The notes under the pieces were generated by a model. The model was not told where the DNA came from, made no database searches, and saw only the letters and a program-made list of their open reading frames with translations. Shown in pieces: positions 52,229-62,734 of a stretch of DNA of 64,000 nucleotides. The stretch is from positions 1 to 64,000 of the forward strand of contig CAVOLM010000029.1 of assembly GCA_963696675.1 (NCBI GenBank). Direction: 5' to 3'. Source of the stretch: DATBVX01 sp963696675. GTDB taxonomy: Bacteria > Pseudomonadota > Gammaproteobacteria > Steroidobacterales > Steroidobacteraceae. Each line of letters starts with the position of its first letter. The stretch's first letter is position 1. The position numbers and the translations under genes were made by a program.

Positions 52229-54305
52229 ATGAACGACCTCAGCCGGCGTGAATTCCTCGCATATGCCGCCGCCCTCGGCGCCTCGGCGGCGTGGGGAACC
52301 ACGCGCGCGAGAAATTCGCGCATCGCGTGGACTGAACGACGCGAGCTGTATCCGGAGGGCGTCGCGTCCGGCGATCCCCAGTCCGACAGTGTCATTCTCT
52401 GGACACGCCGCCCCTTCGGTGATGGCGAGGACCCCGCATCTCTCACCGTTGAAGTCGCGCAGGACGAGCGGTTCAAACGCGTCATCGCCACGACGACCGC
52501 ACAGGTGAGCGCCGCATCAGACTGGACCTGCCGCGTACTCGTTGGGCGACTGAAGCCCGCACATGAATACTGGTATCGCTTCACCGATGACAGCGGCGCC
52601 GGCAGCCGCATCGGTCGCACGCTGACGGCACCGGCGGACGGAGATGCGCGCACGGTGCGGTTTGCATTCGTGAGCTGCCAGAACGTCTGCCAGGGCGCGC
52701 AGAACGCGTACCGGCGAATGATCTTCGAAGATGAACGTGCGCCGGCCGCTGAGCGGCTCGGCTTCGTGCTGCACCTCGGGGATTTCATCTACGAAGTTGT
52801 CTGGTATCCGGAAGACCGGCCGCAGGGCATGTACGACCGGCGCCTGCGCGACCTCGTGCGCTTCGCGCACGGAGAAAAGGTCGCCGATTTCCACATTCCC
52901 ACCACCGTCGATGACTACCGCGCGGTGTATCGCGCCTATCTGCATGACCCGGACCTGCAGGATGCGCGGGCGCGCTGGCCATTCGTTGCGATGTGGGACA
53001 ACCACGAATTCTCGTGGCTCGGCTGGCAGGGATTTCAGAAGTTCGGCGACACGACGCGGCCGGCGCAGACGCGCAAGGTTGCGGCGAACCAGGCATGGTT
53101 CGAATACCAGCCGGCGCGCGTGCGCCAACCCGGGACCGCATCGCTCGAGCGATTCGCTGCGCCGAAAGTTGTCGATGCGCCGGTCACGCGGTTTGACGCT
53201 GAAGGCCTCGGCGATGAGCCGAATAACCTGAGCGCGATCGCGAGCCTGACCGGTTACCGCGTGCTGCGTTTCGGGCGCAACGTCGACCTCCTGATCACGG
53301 ATCAGCACAGCTACCGATCCGAGGAGCCAACCACGCGGCCGGAAGCTGCGGCCCTCACGAGCGACGATTTCCCGGATTTCATTCCACAGGAAGCGATGGA
53401 AATACTGGATGCAGGTCGCGCTTACGCAGGCGGCCATCCCCCGGCGAGCATCCGTTACGGGGATACCCAGGTCGCGAACTTTTGCAAGGATCAGCCGCCC
53501 CAGACGATCCTCGGACTTGCGCAGAAGAACTGGTTCCTCGAGCGCCTGAAGAGTTCGCAAGCGACCTGGAAGATCTGGGGCAATTCGCTCGGCACGCTCG
53601 ACTTTCGTGCTGATCCACAGAATCTTCCGCCAAACGTGACGAAGCCGTGGCCGGGTGCCGGCTATGCCGGTTTCGGAGGTGGCGATCACAGTGCTGCCTA
53701 CGTCGAGCGCGCCGAAATCTACGACCTGGTACGCGATCGAGGCATCACGGGCTTCGCTACCGTCGCCGGGGATCGGCACAGCTTCTGGGCGGGCCTCGCG
53801 GCGAAGTCTTTGCCGCCGGACAAATTCGAGCCCGTCGGGGTCGCGTTCATTACGGGATCAGTGTCAGCACCCGGTCTGCCCGAGGCGTACGAACATCGCT
53901 TTCCAAAGGATCATCCGCTGCGCGCTCTGTTTCTCGCGCAAACGCCGGGCCAATCGACGTGGGAGCCGTCGATCAACCTGCTGCTCCATCACGGCGTACG
54001 CACGTGCCTCGAATATCAGCGGAGCGGTGACCTCGAGCGCGCGCGAAGACTCTCCAATCCCGATCTCTCGCCACACCTGTCATTCATCGACATGGGTGGA
54101 CATGGGTATGCGACGGTGCGCGTGAGCGAGCGATGCGATGGAATGCGAGTTCGTGTGCATCCCGCGTCCGCTGGAACGGAGCGATAAGCCTGATGGCGGA
54201 CCACTGCTGTATCGCGTCGTCCACCGCGCCCCGCTGTGGAAAAAGGGAGAGCGGCCACAGCTCGAACAGCGGATCGTCGAGGGCAATCCCGCACTCTCGA
54301 TCTAG
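52229..54305 (+). CDS. phoD: Alkaline phosphatase D family phosphodiesterase/phosphatase (frameshift at end)
   Basis: A Tat-exported metalloenzyme. LSRREFLAYAAALG is a twin-arginine signal. The PhoD core follows: GVASGDPQSDSVILWTR, FAFVSCQN, LHLGDFIYE, MWDNHEFSW, WKIWGNSLGT and GDRHSFWAG, giving the metal ligands. The frame breaks at about 54130, after FIDMGGHGYATVRVS; continuing in the next frame gives CIPRPLERSDKPDGGPLLYR and ends SI at TAG 54303-54305. About 690 residues. Releases phosphate from extracytoplasmic esters. CAGGGAG precedes ATG 52229. Confidence 0.88.
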
Positions 54306-54327
54306 GCCGCAAGTTCTGACGTTGCGA

Positions 54328-55161
54328 TCAGAGTCCGAAGCGCAGCGCGCGCGCCAGCATCCAGGTGGCGGGTCGGCGCATCACTGGGCTGAGACCCAGC
54401 GGGCTGAGGAACATCTCGGCTGCCATGCGATGCGGGTAGTGCCGCAGGGCAAGGCGGTGAACTTCGTTGCGGAAGGCGCGAAATGCGGCCTTCACGTCGG
54501 ATCTGTGCGGATACCGTTGCTGGTACGCATGGCGGAATGCGCAGTAGCCGTCTTCCTGCGTGCTCTCCAGAGCCCGGCGCACCAGCGTAGCCGCGACGCG
54601 TCGCCGTGAGGTGCCCTCAACCGCCAGATGCGAACGGAAGAATCGGTAGAAATGCTTGAAGTGCCGCACCTCGTCGCGTCGAATGTGGTCGAGGACCTCG
54701 CGCAGCACCGGTTCCTGGGCAGCCTCGTACAGCATGCGGTAATACGTGGCGGTACCGGTCTCGACTACGCAGCGCCTTGCGAACTCGAGGACACGAATCG
54801 GCTGCAGCACCTCGGGTGTACATAGGGCGCCGTAGTCGGCGAGGAACCGCCCGTAGGCATCGTGCCAGTCGAACCCGGGCCAGACCGTCTGCACGTATCT
54901 TTGCAGCGCACGTCCATGCTGGAGCTCTTCGGGTTCCCAGCGCCCGGCGAGCCAGGCGCTGGCGGCAGGATCGTCACGGAAATGTTCGATGAGATTGCGG
55001 GTGTACAGGCTGGCGCCGGATTCGATGAACGATGCTGATGCCAGCAGGAAGAACAGCCGCTCATCACCCGCGACCAGGCTTGCGTCGATGCGCGCAAAGT
55101 TGATGTTGTCGACCCGCCAGGGCAGCTCTCGCCCCGTTGCGGCCAGCTGCGGGTTGATCAT
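54328..55161 (-). CDS. Ferritin-like di-iron domain protein
   Basis: A 277-residue helical protein. Carboxylate/histidine pairs typical of di-iron bundles are seen: WEPEELQHGRAL, VVETGTATYYRML and HIRRDEVRHFKHFYRFF. It is larger than ferritin and has no known partner here; such proteins are annotated as ferritin-like domain proteins of unknown substrate. Convergent with phoD (22 bp apart) and divergent from gnd (76 bp). Cytoplasmic, as no signal is seen. Confidence 0.75.
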   Translation of the reverse strand: MINPQLAATGRELPWRVDNINFARIDASLVAGDERLFFLLASASFIESGASLYTRNLIEHFRDDPAASAWLAGRWEPEELQHGRALQRYVQTVWPGFDWHDAYGRFLADYGALCTPEVLQPIRVLEFARRCVVETGTATYYRMLYEAAQEPVLREVLDHIRRDEVRHFKHFYRFFRSHLAVEGTSRRRVAATLVRRALESTQEDGYCAFRHAYQQRYPHRSDVKAAFRAFRNEVHRLALRHYPHRMAAEMFLSPLGLSPVMRRPATWMLARALRFGL

Positions 55162-55237
55162 GTCGTGTTCGATGCCCCGGCGTGTGTCGCGGTTCCTTAT
55201 AATTCGCTCTCAAGCGTCGCAGCCCTGGAGAACGAGC

Positions 55238-56150
<913 letters not shown>

Positions 56151-56159
<9 letters not shown>

Positions 56160-56849
56160 AGTCGGTGCAGCCGCGGCTGCGGCATCGGCGAACACTACTG
56201 CGTTGTCGCGCGAGACGCGAAGGGCAGGGATATCTCCCTGTCCCCTGATCAGCTCGCGCAGGCGCAGGGCTTTCTCCGCGCCGCTGACCAGCCAAAGACG
56301 GGTGCGGGCGCGGTTGATGCACGGCAGGGTGAGGGTAATGCGGCGCGTGCCCGCATAGAGTCCGGTGGCCGCCGCGTCACGATCGGTGATCTTCAACGTC
56401 GCATCAGCAGGGGTGAGGGACGCGGTGTGACCGTCGGATCCCAGGCCGAGTTGCACGACATCGATGATCGGCGGTGAGCCCGCAAGGGTTTCCAGCATCT
56501 TCGCGTACTCGCGCGCCGCGAGGTCAGGATCGGGACGCTCGACCGGAATTGCGTGGAGCTGTTTGTCCTCGAGTCGGCCGCGCTTGCACAGCAACTCATG
56601 AATGCGCGCGAAGTTACGGCGCGGGTCATCGATCGCGACGATACGCTCATCGACTTGCGCTACTTGAAGGGCGTGCCAGGGTACGTTGCGCGTGATCAGC
56701 TCCTCCAGCATCTTCCAGGGCGTCTGCCCGCCACTCAGCGCGATGACGCAGCGACCTCGCGCGCTCACATCTTCTACGATTCGGGCCGCGAACCAATCCG
56801 CAGCCAGCGCGGCGGTGTTTGGTGGATCTCGCCCAATGACAATCTGCAT
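56151..56849 (-). CDS. pgl: 6-phosphogluconolactonase
   Basis: A 232-residue SIS-like lactonase of the DevB type: VIALSGGQTPWKMLEEL, QVDERIVAIDDPRRNFARI and QLGLGSDGHTASLTP are the family motifs. It hydrolyses 6-phosphogluconolactone in the oxidative pentose phosphate pathway. It lies 11 bp after nagA on the same strand and so ends the gntR-nagB-nagA-pgl operon, while its partner gnd is convergent with it. An alternative reading as a glucosamine-6-phosphate isomerase is less likely, because NagB activity is supplied by the SIS protein. Confidence 0.9.
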
Positions 56850-56860
56850 AGGGTATGCGG

Positions 56861-58003
56861 CTAGGCCTGCGACTGGCCTCCGACCCAGACGCGCCGCACG
56901 TTGAGCTCATCATCGAGCTCCACCAGATCCGCGCGCAGGCCGATCGCGATGCGACCCCGCTCGGCAGAGAGGCCCAGAAACTCCGCCGGATATGTCGCGG
57001 CCATACGCGCCGCCTCATCGACCGGCAGGTTGAGCAAGCGCACCGTGTTGCGCAGCGCTGTGCCCATGTCGAGCGCCGAGCCGGCGAGAACGCCGGCAGC
57101 AGTCTTGCAGACACCCTCGGCACAATCGACGACTTCACCCCCGACGGTGAAGGACGTCTGGTTCGATCCGACCGAAGACATCGCATCCGTCACCAACAGC
57201 ATGCGACCGCGACGCTTCGCAGCGATCGCGACGCGCAGGGCCGCCGGGTGCACGTGATAGCCGTCGACGATGAGGCCGCACCAGCACTCCGGGTCATCCA
57301 GAGCTGCACCCACCATGCCCGGATCGCGGGACTGGAGCGGCGACATCGCGTTGAACAGATGGGTCACACCCCGCACGCCAGCCGCGAGGGCTGCGCGTGC
57401 CGTCGCATAGTCGGCACCGGTGTGTCCGGCACAAAGAATGATGCCACGTGCAGTGAGCTCACGGATGGCAGCCAGGGGGACACGCTCCGGGGCAATGGTC
57501 AGTAAGGTTCGCCCGGTGCCCAACGATGAGATCAGCTGCACCAACTCGGGGTCCAGTTGCCGAAAGCGCGTCACGTCGTGAACGCCCGGACGTGCCGGGG
57601 AGAGCAGGGGCCCTTCGAAATGAATGCCGAGCACACCGGAGTCACCGGCGAGCATCGCGCCACGCACCGCGTCGATCGCCGCCCTCATGACATCGAGATC
57701 CGTAGTGATCAGCGTTGGCAGCAGGCCCGTGGTCCCGAAGCGGCGATGTGCAGCCACGATGCGCCTGACGGACTCGATCGTTGGCTCCTCGTTGAGCAGC
57801 ACACCGCCGCCCCCGTTGACCTGGCAGTCGATGAATCCGGGCACGAGGCTGCGGCCTTCGAGATCATGCCGCAGCGAGCCGGCCACTCGTGGATCGTCGC
57901 GACCGACGAGGCCGGCGATTCGATCGCCGTCCATCAACACGACGCGATCCGTGACAAATCCATCGGCGAGGAGAATCCGGCCATTGACGAGCGCTGTACT
58001 CAT
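56861..58003 (-). CDS. nagA: N-acetylglucosamine-6-phosphate deacetylase
   Basis: A 380-residue amidohydrolase. VPGFIDCQVNGGGG, GIHFEGPLLSPARPG, CAGHTGADYATARAAL, THLFNAMSPL and LVTDAMSSVG provide the metal and acid/base residues. It removes acetate from GlcNAc-6-P. The ATG at 58003 overlaps the stop of the NagB-II gene. It acts before the deaminase in the pathway. Confidence 0.95.
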   Translation of the reverse strand: MSTALVNGRILLADGFVTDRVVLMDGDRIAGLVGRDDPRVAGSLRHDLEGRSLVPGFIDCQVNGGGGVLLNEEPTIESVRRIVAAHRRFGTTGLLPTLITTDLDVMRAAIDAVRGAMLAGDSGVLGIHFEGPLLSPARPGVHDVTRFRQLDPELVQLISSLGTGRTLLTIAPERVPLAAIRELTARGIILCAGHTGADYATARAALAAGVRGVTHLFNAMSPLQSRDPGMVGAALDDPECWCGLIVDGYHVHPAALRVAIAAKRRGRMLLVTDAMSSVGSNQTSFTVGGEVVDCAEGVCKTAAGVLAGSALDMGTALRNTVRLLNLPVDEAARMAATYPAEFLGLSAERGRIAIGLRADLVELDDELNVRRVWVGGQSQA

Positions 58004-59061
58004 CAGACGGTCTGCGTGACCTTGCGCAAACTCGGCGGCGCGTCGGGATTGCGCCCACGCCGCAGGGCGAGTGCGTTTACTGCGCGATAGAAGCTTTGAA
58101 TTTCGAGCAGCGGCGTGCAGGCCGGATGGCCGATGGATGGCACCGGAAGCACTCCGGTTCCGGCAGCACCACTGGCCGCAAGCAAGACACGAGCGCCGCG
58201 CGCACTGAACTCCTCGGTCAGGCTGACGAGACCAGGTCGGGTTTCGTCATCCTGCGTGAAGCACACGACTGGGAACCCTTCGCCTACCAGCGTCATCGGC
58301 CCGTGCATCACTTCGGCGCCACTGAACGCCTCGGCGTGCAAACCGCAGGTTTCCTTGAGCTTGAGCGCCGCTTCCTGTGCCACGCCGAGCCCGAGCCCCC
58401 GCGCGAGCACGAAGAGATTCCGTGCCCCGGCAAGCAATTCCACCAGCTCCGACCAGTCCATCTCCCAGGCATCGGCCAGTTTGGCCGGAAGCGACTGCAA
58501 CGCATCCAACAAGCGCGCATCCTCCTTCCAATGGCCTGCGAGGAGCAGGATCGCGGCAAGCGAGCAGATATAGCTCTTGGTGGCCGCCACACTCCGTTCG
58601 GGCCCGGCGTGCAGCTCGATCACGGTGTCGGCCAGGGCGGCGAGCGGCGCGTCCGCCGCGTTCACGAGGGTCACCACGCGGGCGCCCGCGGCTCGGGCTG
58701 CTTCCGCCTGCCGCAACAGGTCCGGGCTTCGCCCCGATTGCGAAATCGCAATGAACAGTACCTCGGAGAGATCCTGCGTCGAGCCGTAGAGCGAATTGAC
58801 TGACGGAGCGGCGGAGGCTGTCACGACGCCGAGCTGGGTTTCAAAGACGTACTTGGCAAAAGTAGCGGCGTGATCGGAACTGCCGCGCGCGCTGGTCACG
58901 ATGAAACGCGGGGGCCTGGCACGCAGAGCGGAGGCGAGATCACGCACCAGTGCCGTATTGAGCGTGATCTGGCGCGCGACCGCAGCGCTGCTCTGGGCGG
59001 CCTCGCTGAACATCAGCGTGTCCTCGGGTCTCAGAACCGGCGTGCGCGGTGGTCGGGCCAT
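58003..59061 (-). CDS. Glucosamine-6-phosphate deaminase, SIS type (NagB-II)
   Basis: A 352-residue protein with two SIS domains: TSARGSSDHAATFAKYVFE, FIAISQSGRSPDLLRQAEAA, KSYICSLAAILLLAG and LKLKETCGLHAEAFSGAEVM. It lacks the glutaminase domain of GlmS, so it deaminates rather than makes glucosamine-6-P. It replaces classic NagB, as in Shewanella and Xanthomonas. The start is taken at ATG 59061 (MARPPRT); a longer reading would overlap gntR far more. In the operon it follows gntR. Confidence 0.88.
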   Translation of the reverse strand: MARPPRTPVLRPEDTLMFSEAAQSSAAVARQITLNTALVRDLASALRARPPRFIVTSARGSSDHAATFAKYVFETQLGVVTASAAPSVNSLYGSTQDLSEVLFIAISQSGRSPDLLRQAEAARAAGARVVTLVNAADAPLAALADTVIELHAGPERSVAATKSYICSLAAILLLAGHWKEDARLLDALQSLPAKLADAWEMDWSELVELLAGARNLFVLARGLGLGVAQEAALKLKETCGLHAEAFSGAEVMHGPMTLVGEGFPVVCFTQDDETRPGLVSLTEEFSARGARVLLAASGAAGTGVLPVPSIGHPACTPLLEIQSFYRAVNALALRRGRNPDAPPSLRKVTQTV

Positions 59062-59077
59062 GATCTCGAGCGCCTCC

Positions 59078-59827
59078 CTAGTCACTATGCAGCTCGGCGA
59101 CGAAATCGTACGCATCGCCCCGATAGAGCGAGCGCGTGTACTCGACTGCACGCCCATCCTCCAGAAACGCACGTCGCTCGATCATCAGGCCGGCAGTGCC
59201 CAGTGGGATGGACAACAGTCGGCTCTGCTCCGCATCGAAAGTGATCGCCCGCAGTCGCTGCAGGGCCCGCTTCGGGCGGCAACCGACGCGATCGAGCGCT
59301 TCGTAGAGCGAGGCCTTTACGCTCTCGGGTCCGGAAAGAATGGAGCGGGGGACGGCGCTGCGCTCGATCGCCAGCGGTTCTTCGCCCGCGAAGCGCAGGC
59401 GGTAGAGCCTGACGACCAGTGCGCCCGGCGACAACCCAAGCGCCATGGCTTCATCAGGCGTCACCTCGCCGACGCTGCGCTCGAGGAATCGCGAGCGTGG
59501 CTTCAGGCCCCGTGCGCGCAGATCGTCGGTAAAGCTGGTCAGCGTCGAAAACGACTTGACGATCCGCTCCGATACGAAGGTGCCGGCGCCATGCCGCTGG
59601 GTGAGCAGGCCCTTCGAGACCAGGGCCGCGATGGCCTTGCGCACCGTGACGCGTGAGAGCGAGGCGAGCTTCGCCAGCTCACGCTCGCTCGGCAGCGCCC
59701 GGCCCGGCTGGAGCGAACCGGCTTCGATCGCATCGTGAAGCACCCGTTGCAGGCGTGCGTACAACGGTGTGCTGTCCGGGTTGCGCGGCCGATTCAGTCG
59801 TTTGAGATCGTTGAACAGGAGTTCCAT
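59078..59827 (-). CDS. GntR/HutC-family regulator of N-acetylglucosamine genes
   Basis: A 249-residue repressor: winged helix PSERELAKLASLSRVTVRKA followed by IAALVSKGLL, then a UTRA effector domain (FEALDR-like core, IERRAFLEDGRAVEYTRSLY). It is of the NagR/DasR type, which binds GlcNAc-6-P or GlcN-6-P. It leads the operon gntR-nagB-nagA-pgl. TGGTAT half-sites surround its start (see the operator entry), consistent with autoregulation. ATG 59827. Confidence 0.88.
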   Translation of the reverse strand: MELLFNDLKRLNRPRNPDSTPLYARLQRVLHDAIEAGSLQPGRALPSERELAKLASLSRVTVRKAIAALVSKGLLTQRHGAGTFVSERIVKSFSTLTSFTDDLRARGLKPRSRFLERSVGEVTPDEAMALGLSPGALVVRLYRLRFAGEEPLAIERSAVPRSILSGPESVKASLYEALDRVGCRPKRALQRLRAITFDAEQSRLLSIPLGTAGLMIERRAFLEDGRAVEYTRSLYRGDAYDFVAELHSD

Positions 59828-59831
59828 CTGC

Positions 59832-59957
59832 TGGTATCTCGATCTTTGAGCCGAGATAATAATACCAGTTAGATACCACTAATGCGAGACTGGCCTATTG
59901 AACTGCGAGATTCGGCTTAAAAAGCCAGTAACTGACTGGGTTCATGAACAGTGGTAT
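59832..59957. promoter_or_regulatory. Operator region with four TGGTAT half-sites upstream of gntR
   Basis: ATACCA occurs at 59862-59867 and 59873-59878, spaced exactly 11 bp, so on one face of the helix. TGGTAT, its complement, is at 59832-59837 and 59952-59957. The half-site is that of NagR/DasR-type regulators (TGGTATAGACCA-like), recalled from memory. On the minus strand TATTAT lies just beyond the repeat pair and could be the -10 of gntR. Confidence 0.6.
59919..59939 (-). terminator. Rho-independent terminator after lacI
   Basis: On the minus strand, CCAGT-CAGTT-ACTGG forms a 5-bp stem followed by CTTTTT. It lies about 20 bp beyond the lacI stop and separates it from the gntR operon. 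The stem is short, so efficiency may be moderate. Confidence 0.5.
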
Positions 59958-61013
59958 TTAAGTGGTCTGTCCGGTCGAGGCAGGTGCGCGGGCAGTCGAG
60001 CCGCGCACCACGAGCTCAGGACTGAAGCCGTGGCTGCGCCCGGTGAAGTTGTGCGAGCCGAGTGCATTGGGGCGCAGCTCCGAAATCAATAGCAGCGTCG
60101 CGGTACGCGCGATCTCTTCGGTCGCCTGGCGTGCCGTCGTCAGCGCCGGCCAGGACTGGCGCGAGAACGGACTGTCCTCGAAGCCGGCAATCGAGAGCTG
60201 GTTTGGGACGTCGAGCCCCATAGAGCGCGCCGCCACCAGAGCGCCGGCCGCGATTTCATCGTTGGAGCCAAAGATCGCGGTCGGGCGCCGCGACAGGGAC
60301 AAGAGCTTGCGCGTGCCGCGAAAGCCGTCATCGAACGAATAGTCGCCCGGGAGCTCGAGCGACTCATCGGGCGTGATCCCATAGCGCTCCAGCGCGAGCC
60401 GGTATCCTTTGTAGCGCTCGAAGCTGGAGAGGTGCGCCGTGCCGCCCCACAGGAACCCGATCCGCTCGTGACCCAGCTGGATGAGATGCTCGGTGATCGC
60501 GTATGCAGCGTCACGATCGTCGACGTAGACGCACGGGAAGCCGTCCTTGGGATCTTCGGCGGCAGAGATGATGCGCACGAAATGCACGCCGTTGGCGCTG
60601 AGGAACTGGAGCAGCTCGGGACGTTCCGACATCGGCGGTGCGAGGATCAATCCTGCGAGTCGTGAACGTCGCACGAGATCGAGAAGCTCCTCCGCGATCT
60701 GGGGCGAAGCGGCATTGCACGGGTGAATCTGCAGGCCGAAACCGGTCGTACGGCACGCCGCGAGCACACCGCTTTGCACGCTGATCACGTAGTACGGATT
60801 CGGGTTGTCATACGCGAGGCCGATCGCGTAGGTCTTGGCGCTGCGCAGATTCCGGGCGGAGATGTCGGGGTGATACTTGAGCTCGGAGATCACCTCGAGC
60901 ACGCGGTTGCGCGTGCGCTCGCGCACCGATGGCTCGTTGTTGATGACCCGGGAGACGGTCTTCGGTGAGACCTTCGATCGCTTGGCAACGTCCGTGATCG
61001 TCGCTTTGCGCAC
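59958..61013 (-). CDS. LacI-family transcriptional regulator
   Basis: About 351 residues. The helix-turn-helix is ATITDVAKRSKVSPKTVSRV followed by INNEPSV and LKYHPDISARNLRSAK; the periplasmic-binding-like sensor follows (AIGLAYDNPNPYYV, FGSNDEIAAGALVAAR, IAGFEDSPFSRQSWPALTTA). The start is GTG 61013 with AAGGG before it; TTG 61031 is an alternative. It lies 88 bp after nagP on the same strand. Its probable targets are the two LacI-type operators at 62495 and 62671, which control nagP and glucokinase. Confidence 0.9.
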   Translation of the reverse strand: MRKATITDVAKRSKVSPKTVSRVINNEPSVRERTRNRVLEVISELKYHPDISARNLRSAKTYAIGLAYDNPNPYYVISVQSGVLAACRTTGFGLQIHPCNAASPQIAEELLDLVRRSRLAGLILAPPMSERPELLQFLSANGVHFVRIISAAEDPKDGFPCVYVDDRDAAYAITEHLIQLGHERIGFLWGGTAHLSSFERYKGYRLALERYGITPDESLELPGDYSFDDGFRGTRKLLSLSRRPTAIFGSNDEIAAGALVAARSMGLDVPNQLSIAGFEDSPFSRQSWPALTTARQATEEIARTATLLLISELRPNALGSHNFTGRSHGFSPELVVRGSTARAPASTGQTT

Positions 61014-61101
61014 CCTCAATACCCTTCTCAACGAGCCTGTGCGCTACCTTTTATCACAGCCCGAGTGTTTGTCGTTCCAATCGTGCGCTCCGGAACTGCT
61101 C

Positions 61102-62433
61102 TCAGGTGCCGGCCCGCTGCAAGGTGGAGCTGCCTTTCGAGGCCGACAGGGCCAGTCCCGCGCGATGACCCCTGAGTCCGAAGTACAGAATGTAGAGGTA
61201 GCAGGGCACCGTAATGGCGAGAAATACCGCCTGAAAGTTGAAGTGATCCTTAAGGTGCGCAAACAGGTTGGGGAGGATCGCGCCACCTGCGATGCCCATG
61301 ATCAGGATCGCCGAGCCTCTTTCGGTGAACCGGCCGAGGCTGCGGATCGAGAGCGGGAAGATCGCGGGCCACATCAGCGCATTGGCCAGCCCGAGCGCCG
61401 CGACGAAGCCCACTGACACGTACCCCGACGTGAGGAAGGCGGCCACCGCGAACAACACGCCAAGTATCGCCGAGATGCTGAGCGCCTGCTGTTGCGAGAT
61501 GTAGCGCGGAATTGCGATCACGCCGGCGACGTAGCCAAAGAGCATCGCGGTGAGCGTGAGTGCGGTGAAGTACTTGGTCTGATCGGTGGGGATGTGAAAT
61601 CCCTTGCCATAAGTGCCAATCGCATCCCCGGCCAGCACTTCGACGCCGACGTAGACAAAGATGCACAACGCGCCGAGCCAGAGGTGCGGAAACTGAAACA
61701 GGCTCCGCCTCGATTCGCCGCCGCCCTGTGCGCCTTGGGCGTTCGCCTCTGCGGCGCGAATCTCCGGCAGAGGCGATCGCACGATCCAGATCGCCAGCAG
61801 CACCAACAGGCTCGCGAGCACGAGATAGGGCGTGTACACCTTGGCCGCGAACTCATTGAGAATTGCGTCCTTGAGCTGCGGGCTCGCCGCCGCGCTCACG
61901 CGTGCTTCAAGCTGATCGATGCCCTGCAGTACCAGCGCGCCGAGCACGATCGGGCTGAGGATGCCCGCCACTTTGTTGCAGATTCCCATGATGCTGATGC
62001 GACGCGCGGCGCTGTCGATCGGACCGAGGATGCTGATGTAGGGATTCGATGCGGTCTGCAGCAGCGCAAGCCCCGAACCGATGATGAACAGGCCGGTGAG
62101 CGCGAGCGGGTAGTGCCGCTGCGTCGCATACGTGCCGAACACGTAGCTGCCGACTGCCATCACGAGGAGCCCGAGCGCCATGCCTTTCTTCATGCCGGTG
62201 CGCTCGAGGATCCACGAGGAGGGGAGCGCCAGAAAAAAATACGCCATGTAGAAGGCGGTCGTGACGAGGAACGCCTTGGCGTCCGTGTCCAGATCGAAGG
62301 CGAGTTTTACGAAAGTGATGAGCGGCCCGTTGATCCAGGTGACGAACCCGAACACGAAGAACAGCACACCGATCGTGACGATCGAAGCAACGTATGCCCG
62401 CTCGGGCTGTTGCGACGCTGGAGCGTTCGGCAT
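61102..62433 (-). CDS. nagP: Sugar MFS transporter of the FucP/NagP group
   Basis: A 443-residue inner-membrane permease with 12 hydrophobic segments. FFVFGFVTWINGPLITFVKL is the hallmark N-terminus of the fucose/GlcNAc-type symporters; WILERTGMKKGMALGL is the loop 2-3 motif. NPYISILGP and AIFPLSIRSLG are further family motifs. The context with nagA, NagB-II and the regulators makes N-acetylglucosamine the likely substrate, with proton symport. The ATG at 62433 follows GGGGAG. It diverges from glucokinase. Confidence 0.87.
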   Translation of the reverse strand: MPNAPASQQPERAYVASIVTIGVLFFVFGFVTWINGPLITFVKLAFDLDTDAKAFLVTTAFYMAYFFLALPSSWILERTGMKKGMALGLLVMAVGSYVFGTYATQRHYPLALTGLFIIGSGLALLQTASNPYISILGPIDSAARRISIMGICNKVAGILSPIVLGALVLQGIDQLEARVSAAASPQLKDAILNEFAAKVYTPYLVLASLLVLLAIWIVRSPLPEIRAAEANAQGAQGGGESRRSLFQFPHLWLGALCIFVYVGVEVLAGDAIGTYGKGFHIPTDQTKYFTALTLTAMLFGYVAGVIAIPRYISQQQALSISAILGVLFAVAAFLTSGYVSVGFVAALGLANALMWPAIFPLSIRSLGRFTERGSAILIMGIAGGAILPNLFAHLKDHFNFQAVFLAITVPCYLYILYFGLRGHRAGLALSASKGSSTLQRAGT

Positions 62434-62494
62434 GGTTTCAATACTCCCCGTTTGCTGTTGATTTTGCAGTAGTTCAGGGCTCAGGAGCAGCGAC

Positions 62495-62510
62495 CTGTCA
62501 ACGTTGTCAA
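62495..62510. promoter_or_regulatory. LacI-type operator (imperfect palindrome) upstream of nagP
   Basis: CTGTCAACGTTGTCAA has a central CG and matches the LacI-family pattern TTGACAACGTTGTCAA with two mismatched positions. It is 62 bp before the nagP start. On the minus strand it reads TTGACAACGTTGACAG, so TTGACA could also be a -35 element. Confidence 0.6.
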
Positions 62511-62670
62511 TTCCGTTCAGGATTGCTCCTCGACGCTACTTGGCTCGCCCGATCGTGATCGCAGAGCAACAACACGAAACAACGCAGAATCGGCTTTCAA
62601 AGGCTGAAAAACAGCTGTTTCGAGTCCACGATTTCCACCCGTTGCGACAGGCACACGAAACTACGACAGC

Positions 62671-62686
62671 TTGACATCGATGTCAA
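62671..62686. promoter_or_regulatory. LacI-type operator (perfect 16-bp palindrome) upstream of glucokinase
   Basis: TTGACATCGATGTCAA is a perfect palindrome with central CG, 49 bp before the glucokinase start. TTGACA within it can serve as a -35 element, with CATACGGT 17 bp later as a weak -10. The 301-bp gap (62434-62734) holds this site, the second operator at 62495, and nothing else that I can support. Confidence 0.75.
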
Positions 62687-62734
62687 AACTGGCATACGGT
62701 CGGCGCCACGGTTCGATCTCACGGGTCTCGATTC

